From positions 1 through 51,974 of the forward strand of contig JAISIA010000034.1 in assembly GCA_031262295.1 (NCBI GenBank): DNA of 51,974 nt, given 5' to 3'. The DNA comes from Bacteroidales bacterium. Lineage in GTDB: Bacteria; Bacteroidota; Bacteroidia; Bacteroidales; P3. The notes below the pieces were generated by a model. That model was not told where the DNA came from. It did not search any database and saw nothing but the letters and a program-made list of their open reading frames with translations. The position numbers and the translations under genes are program-made. This document shows, piece after piece, positions 17,801 through 24,467 of this stretch (positions within the stretch are counted from its first letter, which is position 1; every line of letters begins with the position of its first letter).

Positions 17801-19059
17801 GCACTTTCAATCTTTTCATAATTTTGACCCGAGACAAAGCCCATTCCTTGCAAAAGAGCACTTACATTATTAATATTACGTATGTTTTCAACATTGACAA
17901 CGCTCAATAGGTTATTGGAGCGATTTTGATCTGGATAGTACAATCCGCCCGGTTTTTGAATAAAAGGACTTGTTCCATAAGGGGTGACTTCTCCTAAGTC
18001 GGCAAAGGCAACAATATTTCTATTCTCATTTACTGCTGCACCAACATTTGTTCGCCAAATCTCTATCTTAATTATGTTTATCTTGGAGTTTATAAGTGGC
18101 AAAGAAGCCATAGCATTGTTATAGTTCTCATAGAAATACTGAGCTAAGAAATAATGGCGGTTTGCCTCATACTCATCCGCCTTAATATTAAACTCCCTCA
18201 TCTCTGCCCCACCTTGAACTGTTACACTGCTTGATTCGGATTTTTGTTGTGAAAAGACAGCATCAACAAATAATTTACCAAACTTCAACTTGGTCTTAAC
18301 CCCAAAAAGAGTTTGTGAGCCTTGAATTAGTGTTGTGGGAAGTGGAAAGGAAATATTACCTGCCTCTATTACTTGTATTATGTTGTCTTCCTTACCTTCG
18401 TATTTCAATTTAAATTCATTTTCAAAAGAAAAGGTTGCACCCGTATTATAGTTTAAGTTAAACGATATTGCCTCTCCTATCTTTGCCGTTGCATTAATTT
18501 GAATATTTTCATCAAAGTCAAACCTTGTAACACTCCTTTGGCTTTCTTGTATGGAGAGATCCTGTCTATTGTTATTTACAACCGAGAATATAAGTTCTGC
18601 ACTTCCAGATGGTCTTATCTCAATTGTTTGCCCTCCAAATATGGTTTCAAATAATTCGGAATTTACCCTAAATTGTGGAATTAGATTATCCAATAATCCC
18701 TCATTGGAAGCACTAACCTTTGCAGAGGCAGAGCGATTCTTCCAATAGGAATTAATCATCTTGTCTAAATCATAGTTTTGATACTCTTCAAAGGAAAGAA
18801 CCCTTTTTTCTATAACTAAATCTCCAACTTTTTTAATTAGGATATACTCATTGTTTTTCTCATCATATTCAATTGTTGTTGTAATATTTGAAGGATCGTT
18901 TAGATGTAATGGACTATTTCCTTCCGATCCATAATGAGTACTATCAGGAGGAGAATAAGGAAACTCTATTATAGCCGCATTGCTTCTTAGTGAAAAGAAA
19001 AAAGAAAATAAAATAAGCATTAGGAAACCTATTTTTTTGCTGCTATACCTTTGTTTCAT
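11887..19059 (-). CDS. sprA: SprA/Sov, outer-membrane translocon of type IX secretion
   Basis: 2390 residues, the expected giant size. The signal peptide spans about 1-29 (ends SNAA). The N-terminal half has the long SprA domains, with stretches such as RPSGSAELIFSVVNNN, GNISFPLPTTLIQGSQTLFG and VNELRLTDFNKSSGWAATGF; the C-terminal third is dense in alternating barrel strands (for example PNWTIDYTGLSKIKWLQKW). SprA forms a very large barrel through which T9SS cargo crosses the outer membrane; it is called Sov in Porphyromonas. The gene lies 14 bases after ruvA in the same direction, an arrangement common in this phylum, so the two are probably one operon from the promoter at 19674-19681. Cargo candidates in the window are the two M6 proteases and the 891-residue secreted protein. 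Confidence 0.95.
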   Translation of the reverse strand: MKQRYSSKKIGFLMLILFSFFFSLRSNAAIIEFPYSPPDSTHYGSEGNSPLHLNDPSNITTTIEYDEKNNEYILIKKVGDLVIEKRVLSFEEYQNYDLDKMINSYWKNRSASAKVSASNEGLLDNLIPQFRVNSELFETIFGGQTIEIRPSGSAELIFSVVNNNRQDLSIQESQRSVTRFDFDENIQINATAKIGEAISFNLNYNTGATFSFENEFKLKYEGKEDNIIQVIEAGNISFPLPTTLIQGSQTLFGVKTKLKFGKLFVDAVFSQQKSESSSVTVQGGAEMREFNIKADEYEANRHYFLAQYFYENYNNAMASLPLINSKINIIKIEIWRTNVGAAVNENRNIVAFADLGEVTPYGTSPFIQKPGGLYYPDQNRSNNLLSVVNVENIRNINNVSALLQGMGFVSGQNYEKIESARKLNSSEYYFNSRLGFISLNQPLTNDQVLAVAFRYQIIGDTTIYQVGEFSDEGINDPNTLVVKLLKSSTLNVRNPMWKLMMKNIYSLQAYQIQQEDFRLNVLYQGDEQGIPTGYFNEGSKKGVPLLQIFGWDRMDNQQNNFPDGVFDFIDNAIVNGGTIVSDRGLVIFPYVEPFGKDLRSILNDDDIADKYCFDSLYTLTISQAQQYPDKNKYYLEGRYKSEGGSEISLNGTNIPQGSVRVMAGGIQLMEGVDYTVDYAMGRVRIINQGYLSSGTPITVSTESQDMFSMTTKRLMGLRASYEISQDITLGATLLNLHESPITSKVNYGEEPMSNTLWGFDFNYRKEVNFITKLIDWLPFYSTNAPSTLSLTGEFAHFIPGNPSVIGSTGTSYIDDFEAAKTSIDLRAIGSWYLASTPQDYASANALFPETQKNSGLEYGFNRAKIAWYSIDDIFYSSSAPSNINKDDRSQPYARQILEREVHPNKEIASGQPTNIREFNLAFYPSERGPYNYDTTSVYSYGLNSDGSLKRPDTRWGGVMRKLESTDFEAANIEYIEFWLMDPFIGNENAKGGKLYFNIGDISEDILRDGRKSFENGLPSSNNITDVDTTIWGRVPRLQAIVNAFDNDPATRQYQDIGYDGLGSTDEQSFFERFLFKAQEQLTPEAYNILSQDASADDFRYFRSTMYDNNNVKITDRYKYYNNSEGNSAVTDNSNELYSTQQTSLPNVEDINQDNTLSEAENYYEYEIDLDPNSLVIGQNYITDIQNATNIALPNGEYTDCKWYQFKIPVRIPSKTVGAIEGFQSIRFMRMFLRGFNEPVILRFATFELVSGDWRKYTDNLLAPGMYPSGTQKENTTFTVASVNIEENGKRSPIPYVLPPGIDREKMYSSTSFQQMNEQALSMKVTDLSDGDARAIYKTSDIDMRQYKKLQMFVHAEKVLEKDTYKKGDVNLFVRLGADFTNNYYEYELPLTFTPWHTGQTADNLIWPQDNNVDIDLEKIVQVKENRNAKIRSGDTKISSLLPYSEMVDGRKVTILGSPSISSVKVMMIGVRNPKKAYLTDNDDMQEKSVEVWINELRLTDFNKSSGWAATGFARTNLADLGDLSLSGSYRSAGFGTLEKSISEISQDNVGAFDISTNLELGKFFSKTSGIRIPMHFDYSQQVSNPRYNPLDPDVLLKDDLLTYKTEKEKDSIRNMVQDFTSRTNINFMNVRKEKIATADSKQYLLGIENFDASYSFSNIFRRDVDIAYNSKTQHRGGINYNYTFKSKPLKPLSKVKLFKNKAWTILRDLTFNYKPRTISVRTEAVRDFEETLIRPKSQGLIKMEPYYFKQFYWNRIYSFAYDITQNLKLNYNATMNARIDEPRGKIDTKEKRDSVWSSVFDLGRAQEYRQKTDITFNIPIYKIPILDWLRVNTAYNAEFIFSGSTQALERLGNTIENSARKSINVNLNLVQIYNKIPFVKKILSENTNSRQDNRPKRFDPKELNNKKDSTATDSISTFVKIMKEVGKYSIRLLTSVKNASINYSQNDGTYIPGFMPISKFIGLSPSNSWAPGFGFVFGSQANIMEKAIEKRWLSTDSLMNNAFQQKSNKTLNGQIQLEPIKDFKINLRFNQSQSENYVAYYKYDQGQDRVTGPLSAQNTGNFSTTIITLGTMFRSLKDDNVSETFQNFLDYRDIIAQRLAKNNPNYNGNMIMDTSNGKYYPDGYGATSQQVLIPAFLAAYTGSSPDSRSLNPFTKIPLPNWTIDYTGLSKIKWLQKWVNSITISNAYTSTYSVGSFTSDVRVPTNNSRYDYGTEWIKNETNNNYLPRDVIDNITINESLSPLIKIDINLKNSFQANFEIRKDRNLSLSFSNKQLTEMNRVSYVIGGGYRFKEVEINIRAGESSRQLKSDIDINATLTWNKNTTILRKIDQKVNLMSSGSDVLNLNLSGEYSITEKIILTAFFEMTINTPYISNAYPNSMTQGGFKLRIII

Positions 19060-19073
19060 TAAATAGAATAAAT

Positions 19074-19655
19074 CTATAATACTTTTAAAGCCTGTTTTAT
19101 TAATAGTTCAACTCCGGCATCTGGGTTTGAAGAAACTATCTTATCCAAAGCCTTTTCAGCAATCAACCTTCCAAAACCAAGAGTCTGCAAAGCTAATAAC
19201 GCCTCTTCCTTATTTTTATTGCTCAACTTATTTTTATCTACACTAACAATCTCCATCTTAGATAACTTATCCTTCAATTCCAATACCAACCTCTGTGCTG
19301 TCTTTGCTCCAATACCCTTTACTTGTTTAATGGTATTTATATCCTCCTTGCTAATTGCCAAAAGTAATTCGTCACTATCCATAGAAGAAAGTATCATCCT
19401 TGCAGTATTTACCCCTATTCCATTTACTAAGATTAGCAAACGAAACAATTGCCTTTCCTTTTCAGAGAAAAACCCAAAGAGTTGTTGAGCATCCTCTCTA
19501 ACAACAAAATGTGTTAGCAATCTTCCACTTTTCTTTTCCTTAATTTGAGAATAGGTTGTTAGGCTAATTTCCAATCTATAACCCACATTTGATGCGTTAA
19601 TTACAACAAAAGAAGGGTTAATTGTTTCAAATATTCCATCAATAAATTCGTACAT
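19074..19655 (-). CDS. ruvA: Holliday junction branch migration protein RuvA
   Basis: 193 residues, standard length. The N-terminal OB domain starts MYEFIDGIFETINPSFVVI. The two helix-hairpin-helix motifs are VNGIGVNTARMIL (about 77-89) and VKGIGAKTAQRLVLELKDKL (about 112-131). A C-terminal three-helix domain that contacts RuvB contains ALLALQTLGFGRLIAEKAL. It binds four-way junctions as a tetramer and loads RuvB for branch migration. Its promoter is divergent from that of panB, and sprA follows 14 bases downstream. Confidence 0.95.
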   Translation of the reverse strand: MYEFIDGIFETINPSFVVINASNVGYRLEISLTTYSQIKEKKSGRLLTHFVVREDAQQLFGFFSEKERQLFRLLILVNGIGVNTARMILSSMDSDELLLAISKEDINTIKQVKGIGAKTAQRLVLELKDKLSKMEIVSVDKNKLSNKNKEEALLALQTLGFGRLIAEKALDKIVSSNPDAGVELLIKQALKVL

Positions 19656-19673
19656 AGTTATATTTTTGTGCTA

Positions 19674-19681
19674 CAAAAGTA
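19674..19681 (-). promoter_or_regulatory. -7 box of the ruvA-sprA operon
   Basis: TACTTTTG on the minus strand, 18 bases before the ruvA start, so the leader is very short. Divergent from the panB promoter. Confidence 0.62.
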
Positions 19682-19702
19682 AGTATTATTTATTAACTAT
19701 TT

Positions 19703-19710
19703 CTATTTTT
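19703..19710 (+). promoter_or_regulatory. -7 box of panB
   Basis: TATTTTTG followed by CC, 33 bases before the panB ATG at 19744. Confidence 0.62.
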
Positions 19711-19743
19711 GCCCCTTGAAAAAGAAAAAAAACGATATAAAAT

Positions 19744-20565
19744 ATGTCAGCAATAAATCAAATTGAGCCAAGAAAGGTAACAGTTCATGTGTTACAGGAG
19801 ATGAAAAACAAGGGTGTAAAAATATCAATGATTACAGCTTATGACTATTCTATGGCAAGGCTTGTGGATAATGCAAAAATAGATGTAATATTGGTAGGAG
19901 ATTCTGCTGCAAATGTTATGGCTGGTTATCAAACAACACTACCTATAACCTTGGAAGAGATGATTTATCATGCTGCCTCTGTTGTAAGAGCAACAAAAAG
20001 GGCATTAGTTGTTGTGGATTTGCCTTTTGGAACCTATCAAGGCAATTCAAAACAAGCATTAGCATCTGCAATAAAGATAATGAAAGAAACAGAGGCTAAC
20101 GCAGTTAAGTTGGAAGGTGGAGTGGAGATTTCAGAGAGTATTGAAAGGATACTTTCAGCTGGAATACCCGTTGTTGGACATTTGGGACTAACTCCTCAAT
20201 CTATAAATAAATTTGGCACTTATAGTGTTCGTGCTACTGAAAAACAGGAGGCTGAAAAGCTATTGGAGGATGCCAACTTTTTGCAAAAGGCTGGCTGTTG
20301 TGCTATAGTTTTGGAAAAAGTCCCTGCTTTCCTTGCTGAAAAGGTTGCAAAAACCCTAACAATTCCTGTAATTGGCATAGGAGCAGGCTCAAAAGTTGAT
20401 GGTCAAGTCTTAGTTCTACACGATATGTTGGGTATAACACAAGGTTTTTCCCCTCGTTTTTTGCGTAGATATAACCATTTGGGAGAAGAAATAACAAATT
20501 CTGTTAAACAATACATCTCTGATGTTAAAAATAAAACCTTCCCTAACGAAGAAGAACAATATTAA
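19744..20565 (+). CDS. panB: 3-methyl-2-oxobutanoate hydroxymethyltransferase (ketopantoate hydroxymethyltransferase)
   Basis: 273 residues, the normal length. Motifs: [18 protein letters not shown] near the N-terminus, [19 protein letters not shown] (metal-binding region, usually VGDSLGMVVQG), AVKLEGG (about 117-123), [22 protein letters not shown] and [17 protein letters not shown]. It transfers a hydroxymethyl group from methylene-tetrahydrofolate to alpha-ketoisovalerate, the first step to pantothenate and CoA. It stands alone; the other pan genes are not here. The last base of its TAA stop is the first base of a hairpin element. Confidence 0.94.
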   Translation: MSAINQIEPRKVTVHVLQEMKNKGVKISMITAYDYSMARLVDNAKIDVILVGDSAANVMAGYQTTLPITLEEMIYHAASVVRATKRALVVVDLPFGTYQGNSKQALASAIKIMKETEANAVKLEGGVEISESIERILSAGIPVVGHLGLTPQSINKFGTYSVRATEKQEAEKLLEDANFLQKAGCCAIVLEKVPAFLAEKVAKTLTIPVIGIGAGSKVDGQVLVLHDMLGITQGFSPRFLRRYNHLGEEITNSVKQYISDVKNKTFPNEEEQY

Positions 20566-20762
20566 TCGGAAGCCGATTGCTGTTTTTCCTAACGGAAGTC
20601 TGGTATTATTATTAAAAACTCTATTTTTTGCTAAAAAAATCGCTGTTTTACCCGTAACGGACATTTATTTTCCTAACAGATAAAAAAACAACCATATTCC
20701 CGACCGCCAAACGGCATTTATTTACCTATCGGATTAAAAAAAAAACAACCATACTTCCGACC
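20565..20762 (+). repeat. Cluster of dispersed hairpin elements after panB
   Basis: 20565-20605: ATCGGAAGCCGAT, then TTTTTCCTAACGGAAGTCTGG. 20651-20681: CCGTAACGG, then ACATTTATTTTCCTAACAG. 20701-20735: CCGCCAAACGG, then CATTTATTTACCTATCGG. The first stem starts on the panB stop codon. The stems differ but stay self-complementary. AAAAACAACCATA(T/C)T with CCGACC recurs at 20685 and 20742. Confidence 0.78.
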
Positions 20763-20765
20763 ACT

Positions 20766-20843
20766 AAAACGCTGTTTTAATTTATTAAAACGAAGAAATA
20801 ATTTACTAAAACCTCGTTTTAATTTTCTAAAACGAAGATTTAT
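20766..20843. repeat. AT-rich palindromic array, copy 3
   Basis: AAAACGCTGTTTT, AAAACGAAG, CCTCGTTTT and AAAACGAAG units are spaced about 21 bp apart. It aligns unit for unit with the array at 11223-11300. Confidence 0.78.
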
Positions 20844-20844
20844 T

Positions 20845-20943
20845 CAAGTATAATAAACTAATAATGAAGCGATTATTTTGTAAATATAAAGAAAAATAAA
20901 ATTTGGGGGAAATATTATGCTTTTGCCCTTAAAGAAACTTTGT
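20845..20943 (-). ncRNA. Candidate small RNA leader, conserved block copy B
   Basis: On the minus strand GCCGAAACAAAGTTTC is followed by GGGC, then CATAATATTT-CCCCC and the palindromic array, as in copies A and C. GAAAC-AAA-GTTTC forms a hairpin. Expression is not shown. Confidence 0.3.
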
Positions 20944-20948
20944 TTCGG

Positions 20949-20980
20949 CAAAGATATAAAATTATTTTCAAAAATGCAAA
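20949..20980 (-). promoter_or_regulatory. Promoter of conserved block copy B
   Basis: TTTG (20977-20980, minus strand) is 20 bases from TATCTTTG (20949-20956). The same spacing is found in copies A and C. Confidence 0.5.
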
Positions 20981-21206
20981 CAGGAAATTTAAGTTTTGAA
21001 ATTTTGAATTTAACATTTGAAGCAAAAAATGTTAAATATTTTTTGGAAATACATTTTTCATATACCTTAAACAATGGTATTCATTCCTTTGTAAAATTAA
21101 TATTATACGCAAATAATGCTAATTTATTTAAAAAACAATACGGACAAAGGGATAAATCCCCTTATTATTGGTTATTTTATGTAATTTCCTTTGTTTTTTT
21201 CCCTAC

Positions 21207-21279
21207 TGCCGTTAGGAAAAATAAAGGTCGGTTGCCGACCAGACTTCCGTTAGGACGACTAAATGCCACTTGGTGGCTG
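21207..21279 (-). repeat. Two dispersed hairpin elements in tandem, minus orientation
   Basis: Read on the minus strand: GCCACCAAGTGGC, then ATTTAGTCGTCCTAACGGAAG, then GTCGGCAACCGAC (21227-21239), then CTTTATTTTTCCTAACGGC. They begin 11 bases after the stop codon of the minus-strand gene at 21289. Confidence 0.82.
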
Positions 21280-21288
21280 CTGACAGAA

Positions 21289-22155
21289 CTAATAAATTCT
21301 TTTATGGATAATATTTCCTATTCTTTTTGCAATAAAGTAGGGTATTAATTTGTAGAGAGAAAATAAAAACTTATTATTTCTAATATTTCTTTCTTTTTTA
21401 TTGGAAGACCAGTATAGTTGAATTTCTTCTGCTTTAAAATGTTTTTTATATTTATAAACTGAACTATTCTTAGTAGTTCTTGAAAGGGAATATGTATTTG
21501 CACCATTTTCTTTTGAATAAATTATCATTGAATTGTGCAAAGCGTAGGATGGATAAAAGTGATTGAAAGAGGAAAGTGTTGCAAAAAATTCATTTTCAAA
21601 AAACTTTTCACTTATAATATTTAGTGTTGCCCCACCAATTGGCTTATTGTTGTAGTATGCAACAAAGAGTTTTGTGCAATTTGTTTTAATTAGTTTTTCT
21701 ATATGCTTTATACTTACAAAAGGAACTCCCTTTTTGTGCATTCTTTTTGAATAAACCTTGTAGAAATCCCTTAAAAGAGAAGGACTCTCTCCATAAATTA
21801 CTCTTACATTATTTGAAATGGATTTATTTACCTTTCGTTTAACATTTGATGGATACTTGTAAGAAAGGGGAGAAATTGTAAAAATAACCTTATCGGTGTA
21901 GGAAAAATTGGAATGGGGAGAAGTATCTCGTATCTCATAATTTTTTGGGAGAGTTTCTATATCATAGTTTAAAGGAGAGGTTTCCACAATGCCCTGACAA
22001 AAATATGGAAGAGAAATCATTTTTCCCTTCGCTTTTACCATTAATAGTGCTGAATAAGGATTATTATTATAAGGAAATTTAACCCTATAAACCTTCTTAT
22101 TTGTTACGCTTTGGAAATTTTCTATAAACTTTGTAGCGTTAATTATCTCTATCAT
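21289..22155 (-). CDS. FemAB/GNAT-like acyltransferase, probable surface-glycan gene
   Basis: 288 residues. The C-terminal half has a GNAT/FemAB-like pattern: LLRDFYKVYSKRMHKKGVPFVS (about 130-151), then LFVAYYNNKPIGGATLNI (about 171-188), then FYPSYALHNSMIIYSKENGANTYSLSRTTKNSSVYKYKKHF. The last part is the usual region of FemAB-related proteins that join amino-acyl or acyl groups to glycans. No signal peptide, so it is cytosolic. It is the last gene of a three-gene minus-strand run with WlbA- and WlbB-like enzymes, 8 bases after the former, so it may modify the same sugar or glycan. The substrate is not deducible. Confidence 0.65.
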   Translation of the reverse strand: MIEIINATKFIENFQSVTNKKVYRVKFPYNNNPYSALLMVKAKGKMISLPYFCQGIVETSPLNYDIETLPKNYEIRDTSPHSNFSYTDKVIFTISPLSYKYPSNVKRKVNKSISNNVRVIYGESPSLLRDFYKVYSKRMHKKGVPFVSIKHIEKLIKTNCTKLFVAYYNNKPIGGATLNIISEKFFENEFFATLSSFNHFYPSYALHNSMIIYSKENGANTYSLSRTTKNSSVYKYKKHFKAEEIQLYWSSNKKERNIRNNKFLFSLYKLIPYFIAKRIGNIIHKRIY

Positions 22156-22163
22156 TCAAATTT

Positions 22164-23129
22164 TTAGTTTTTGAATGGGTGTTTTACTGCCTCTAAAAGG
22201 CAGAGAGGATGGTAGTCTCCCTTTAATCCTATGGGCTGTTGGTTTCTTATATCATGTACAATTTCTATACATCTACGAGCATCTTCCAAAGAGAATCCTT
22301 CGCCTTTAAGAATTTTCTCATAGCTCTTAGTGTGTAATTCGGTGAAACCTTCACTAAATTCTATTTCTTCATTATCAACCTCTATCTTTCTGTAAGTTCT
22401 CTTGCCTTGATTTTTTGCTTCCAAAGGAAGAGTCTCTTGATTTATGCTTAAAAAGTAACGAACTCTTGCCTTTTCAAATTCAAGAAAACCTCCCACTCTA
22501 TCGTGTTGGGAGATATGAACTATGTTTTTCTTAACCTTTCCAAATATCCAAGAAAGCATATCGTAGAAATGTACTCCAATATTTGTTGCAACACCACCTG
22601 ATTTTTCAACATTTCCTTTCCACGAAGTATAGTACCAAGTTCCTCGAGAGGTGATATAAGTTAAATCAACATCGTATATTTTGTCCTTAGGTGCAGAATC
22701 TATTTTGTTTTTCCATTGAATTATGGCAGGATGTAATCGTAATTGGAGTATGGTATTTACCTTTTTTGAGGTTTCTTTCTCAATTATCTGCAAGGCATCA
22801 ATATTCCATGGGTTTAAAACCAAAGGTTTTTCACATATAACATCTGCATTTACTCTTAAACCAAAGCGAATATGTGAATCGTGAAGGTAATTTGGAGTAC
22901 ATACAGAGACATAATCCAACTTCCTATCCGTATGTTTTATCTTTTCAACAAAGCGATCGAATCTTTCAAATTCTGTATAAAAAGAACACATTGGAAAATA
23001 ACTATCCATTATACCAACAGTATCACTCTTATCTAATGCCACAATAAGATTGTTATTTGTGTCTTTTATTGCTTTTAAATGGCGTGGTGCAATATAACCT
23101 GCAACACCTATTATGCCAAAATTTTTCAT
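22164..23129 (-). CDS. Gfo/Idh/MocA dehydrogenase, WlbA/WbpB-like
   Basis: 321 residues. A Rossmann domain begins FGIIGVAGYIAPRHLKAI. The family signature EKP lies in DVICEKPLVLNP (about 93-104), and the catalytic-face segment is GGVATNIGVHFYDMLSWIFG. The early AGYIAPRH and the HPAIIQWK region resemble WlbA/WbpB, which oxidises the 3-OH of UDP-N-acetylglucosaminuronic acid as the first step toward UDP-2,3-diacetamido uronic acids. The next upstream gene encodes a WlbB/WbpD-like acetyltransferase for the same pathway. The aminotransferase between these steps (WlbC/WbpE) and WbpA are not in the window. Confidence 0.8.
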   Translation of the reverse strand: MKNFGIIGVAGYIAPRHLKAIKDTNNNLIVALDKSDTVGIMDSYFPMCSFYTEFERFDRFVEKIKHTDRKLDYVSVCTPNYLHDSHIRFGLRVNADVICEKPLVLNPWNIDALQIIEKETSKKVNTILQLRLHPAIIQWKNKIDSAPKDKIYDVDLTYITSRGTWYYTSWKGNVEKSGGVATNIGVHFYDMLSWIFGKVKKNIVHISQHDRVGGFLEFEKARVRYFLSINQETLPLEAKNQGKRTYRKIEVDNEEIEFSEGFTELHTKSYEKILKGEGFSLEDARRCIEIVHDIRNQQPIGLKGDYHPLCLLEAVKHPFKN

Positions 23130-23151
23130 TTATATTTCTTATCTTAAAAAA

Positions 23152-23724
23152 TTACTTTATTCTTACTACTTTACCATCTATTAATTGGTATTCTTGCTTT
23201 GATTCTTCACATATTGCAAAGCCTTCTTTGTTAAAATTTAGTCTATGTCCATATTCTCCAACATACCCTATTACTTTTGCAGGATTTCCTACAACCAATG
23301 CATAATCATCTACATCTTTTGTCACAACGGCTCCTGCTCCTATCATTGCATATTTGCCAATATTGTATCCGCAAACAATTGTTGCATTTGCTCCTATTGA
23401 AGCACCTTTGCTTATAATTGTCTTTCTATACTCATCTTTTCTAACTATTGCAGAGCGGGGATTTATTACGTTGGTAAAAACACAAGAAGGACCTAAGAAA
23501 ACATCGTCTTGGCATATAACACCTGTATAAATTGAGACATTGTTTTGCACCTTTACATTATTTCCTAAGACAACATCGGGAGATATAACCACATTTTGTC
23601 CTATATTACATCTCTCTCCAAGAGAGCATCCCTTCATTATATGAGAAAAATGCCATATTTTTGAATCTTTACCTATAAGACTTCCTTCATCTATAATTGC
23701 TGTTGGATGTGCAAAATAAATCAT
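23152..23724 (-). CDS. Hexapeptide-repeat N-acetyltransferase, WlbB/WbpD-like
   Basis: 190 residues. It opens YFAHPTAIIDEGSLIGKDSKIWHFSHIM, a typical WlbB/WbpD start. A left-handed beta-helix of imperfect hexapeptides follows (for example IGQNVVISPDVVLGNNVKVQ), with an insertion containing FTNVINPRSAI, and then GASIGANATIVCGYNIGKYAMIGAGAVVT. These enzymes acetylate the 3-amino group of UDP-2-acetamido-3-amino-glucuronic acid. It leads the minus-strand operon from the promoter at 23770-23777. Together with the dehydrogenase it points to a diacetamido-uronic acid in a surface polysaccharide. Confidence 0.85.
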   Translation of the reverse strand: MIYFAHPTAIIDEGSLIGKDSKIWHFSHIMKGCSLGERCNIGQNVVISPDVVLGNNVKVQNNVSIYTGVICQDDVFLGPSCVFTNVINPRSAIVRKDEYRKTIISKGASIGANATIVCGYNIGKYAMIGAGAVVTKDVDDYALVVGNPAKVIGYVGEYGHRLNFNKEGFAICEESKQEYQLIDGKVVRIK

Positions 23725-23769
23725 ATATTTATGCTTTTTTAGCAGTTAAAAAACTTAATTGATTGACTG

Positions 23770-23777
23770 CAAAGATA
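23770..23777 (-). promoter_or_regulatory. -7 box of the WlbB-WlbA-FemAB operon
   Basis: TATCTTTG followed by CAG on the minus strand, 45 bases before the start at 23724. Confidence 0.62.
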
Positions 23778-23818
23778 AAAATTATTTCAATAGTTCTTTT
23801 ATACTGAAAAATAATAAC

Positions 23819-23826
23819 TATTTTTG
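23819..23826 (+). promoter_or_regulatory. Putative -7 box upstream of the DUF1573 gene
   Basis: TATTTTTG followed by CA, about 155 bases before the ATG at 23982. The leader would be long; a closer promoter cannot be excluded in this very AT-rich stretch. Confidence 0.45.
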
Positions 23827-23981
23827 CACGTTTTACTTTTCTATATATCAATTATGCTTTCATATATAAAAGTATAGTAAAAACAAATTAATAAGAACTT
23901 ACAAAATAACTATGGTTTATGTAATATATATAAGGTATAGTTTAATTAGAATTAATAATAACTTAAAAAAATTAGTAAGAT

Positions 23982-24407
23982 ATGAAAAAGTTAGTTTTAT
24001 CATTACTCCTTGTTTGTGGAGTTTCTTTTGGAGTTTTGGCACAAAATAACACACCAAAACAAGAACAAGCAAAGCAAGTAGGCACACAAGCGGTGATTAC
24101 TTTTGATAATTTGGAACATGATTATGGCGAAGTTGCAAGAAATGGCAATGGAGAGACACTCTTTACTTATAAAAATACAGGTAAGGCTCCTTTGGTTTTG
24201 TCAAATGTTCGTTCTTCTTGTGGTTGTACAGTCCCTTCTTGGTCAAAAGAACCTTTAATGCCAGGACAATCTGCAAGCATTAAGGTAAGATACAATACTG
24301 CAAATGCAGGACCAATCAACAAATCAATAACTGTGGAATCAAATGCCTCTAATCCAAGAGTAGTATTAAAGATTAAAGGAAGGGTATTAGATACTCCTAA
24401 GAATTAA
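23982..24407 (+). CDS. Exported DUF1573 protein
   Basis: 141 residues with a signal peptide (1-21, ending LAQ). One DUF1573 (Ig-like, ASPM/SPD-2/Hydin-related) domain covers about 38-138: ITFDNLEHDYGEVARNG, FTYKNTGKAPLVLSNVRSSCGCT, PLMPGQSASIKVRYNT, then SITVESNASNP. The SSCGCT motif is the usual signature. The family is very common in Bacteroidota envelopes; the function is not established. It stands alone in front of the aminotransferase-trxB-porin run, 60 bases away. Confidence 0.9.
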   Translation: MKKLVLSLLLVCGVSFGVLAQNNTPKQEQAKQVGTQAVITFDNLEHDYGEVARNGNGETLFTYKNTGKAPLVLSNVRSSCGCTVPSWSKEPLMPGQSASIKVRYNTANAGPINKSITVESNASNPRVVLKIKGRVLDTPKN

Positions 24408-24467
24408 TTTCTACATAAAAAAAGAATAAAGTAAAAAAGTAATAATAAATAAAATATATTTTAAATT

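Larger units (their letters stand above)
20566..21288. other. Gene-free region between panB and the FemAB-like gene
   Basis: A 0.7-kb convergent gap. It holds the hairpin cluster (20565-20762), a palindromic array (20766-20843), conserved block copy B with its promoter (20845-20980), a further stretch matching 11460-11640 (to about 21205), and two minus-oriented hairpin elements (21207-21279). A 143-codon plus-strand ORF at 20917-21348 is not credible. Confidence 0.75.

Noticed and set aside
20917..21348. 143-codon plus-strand ORF in the gap before the FemAB-like gene
   Set aside because: It lies across conserved block copy B and two hairpin elements and overlaps the next gene's end. The matching stretch of copy A has a stop in the same frame, so there is no coding constraint.
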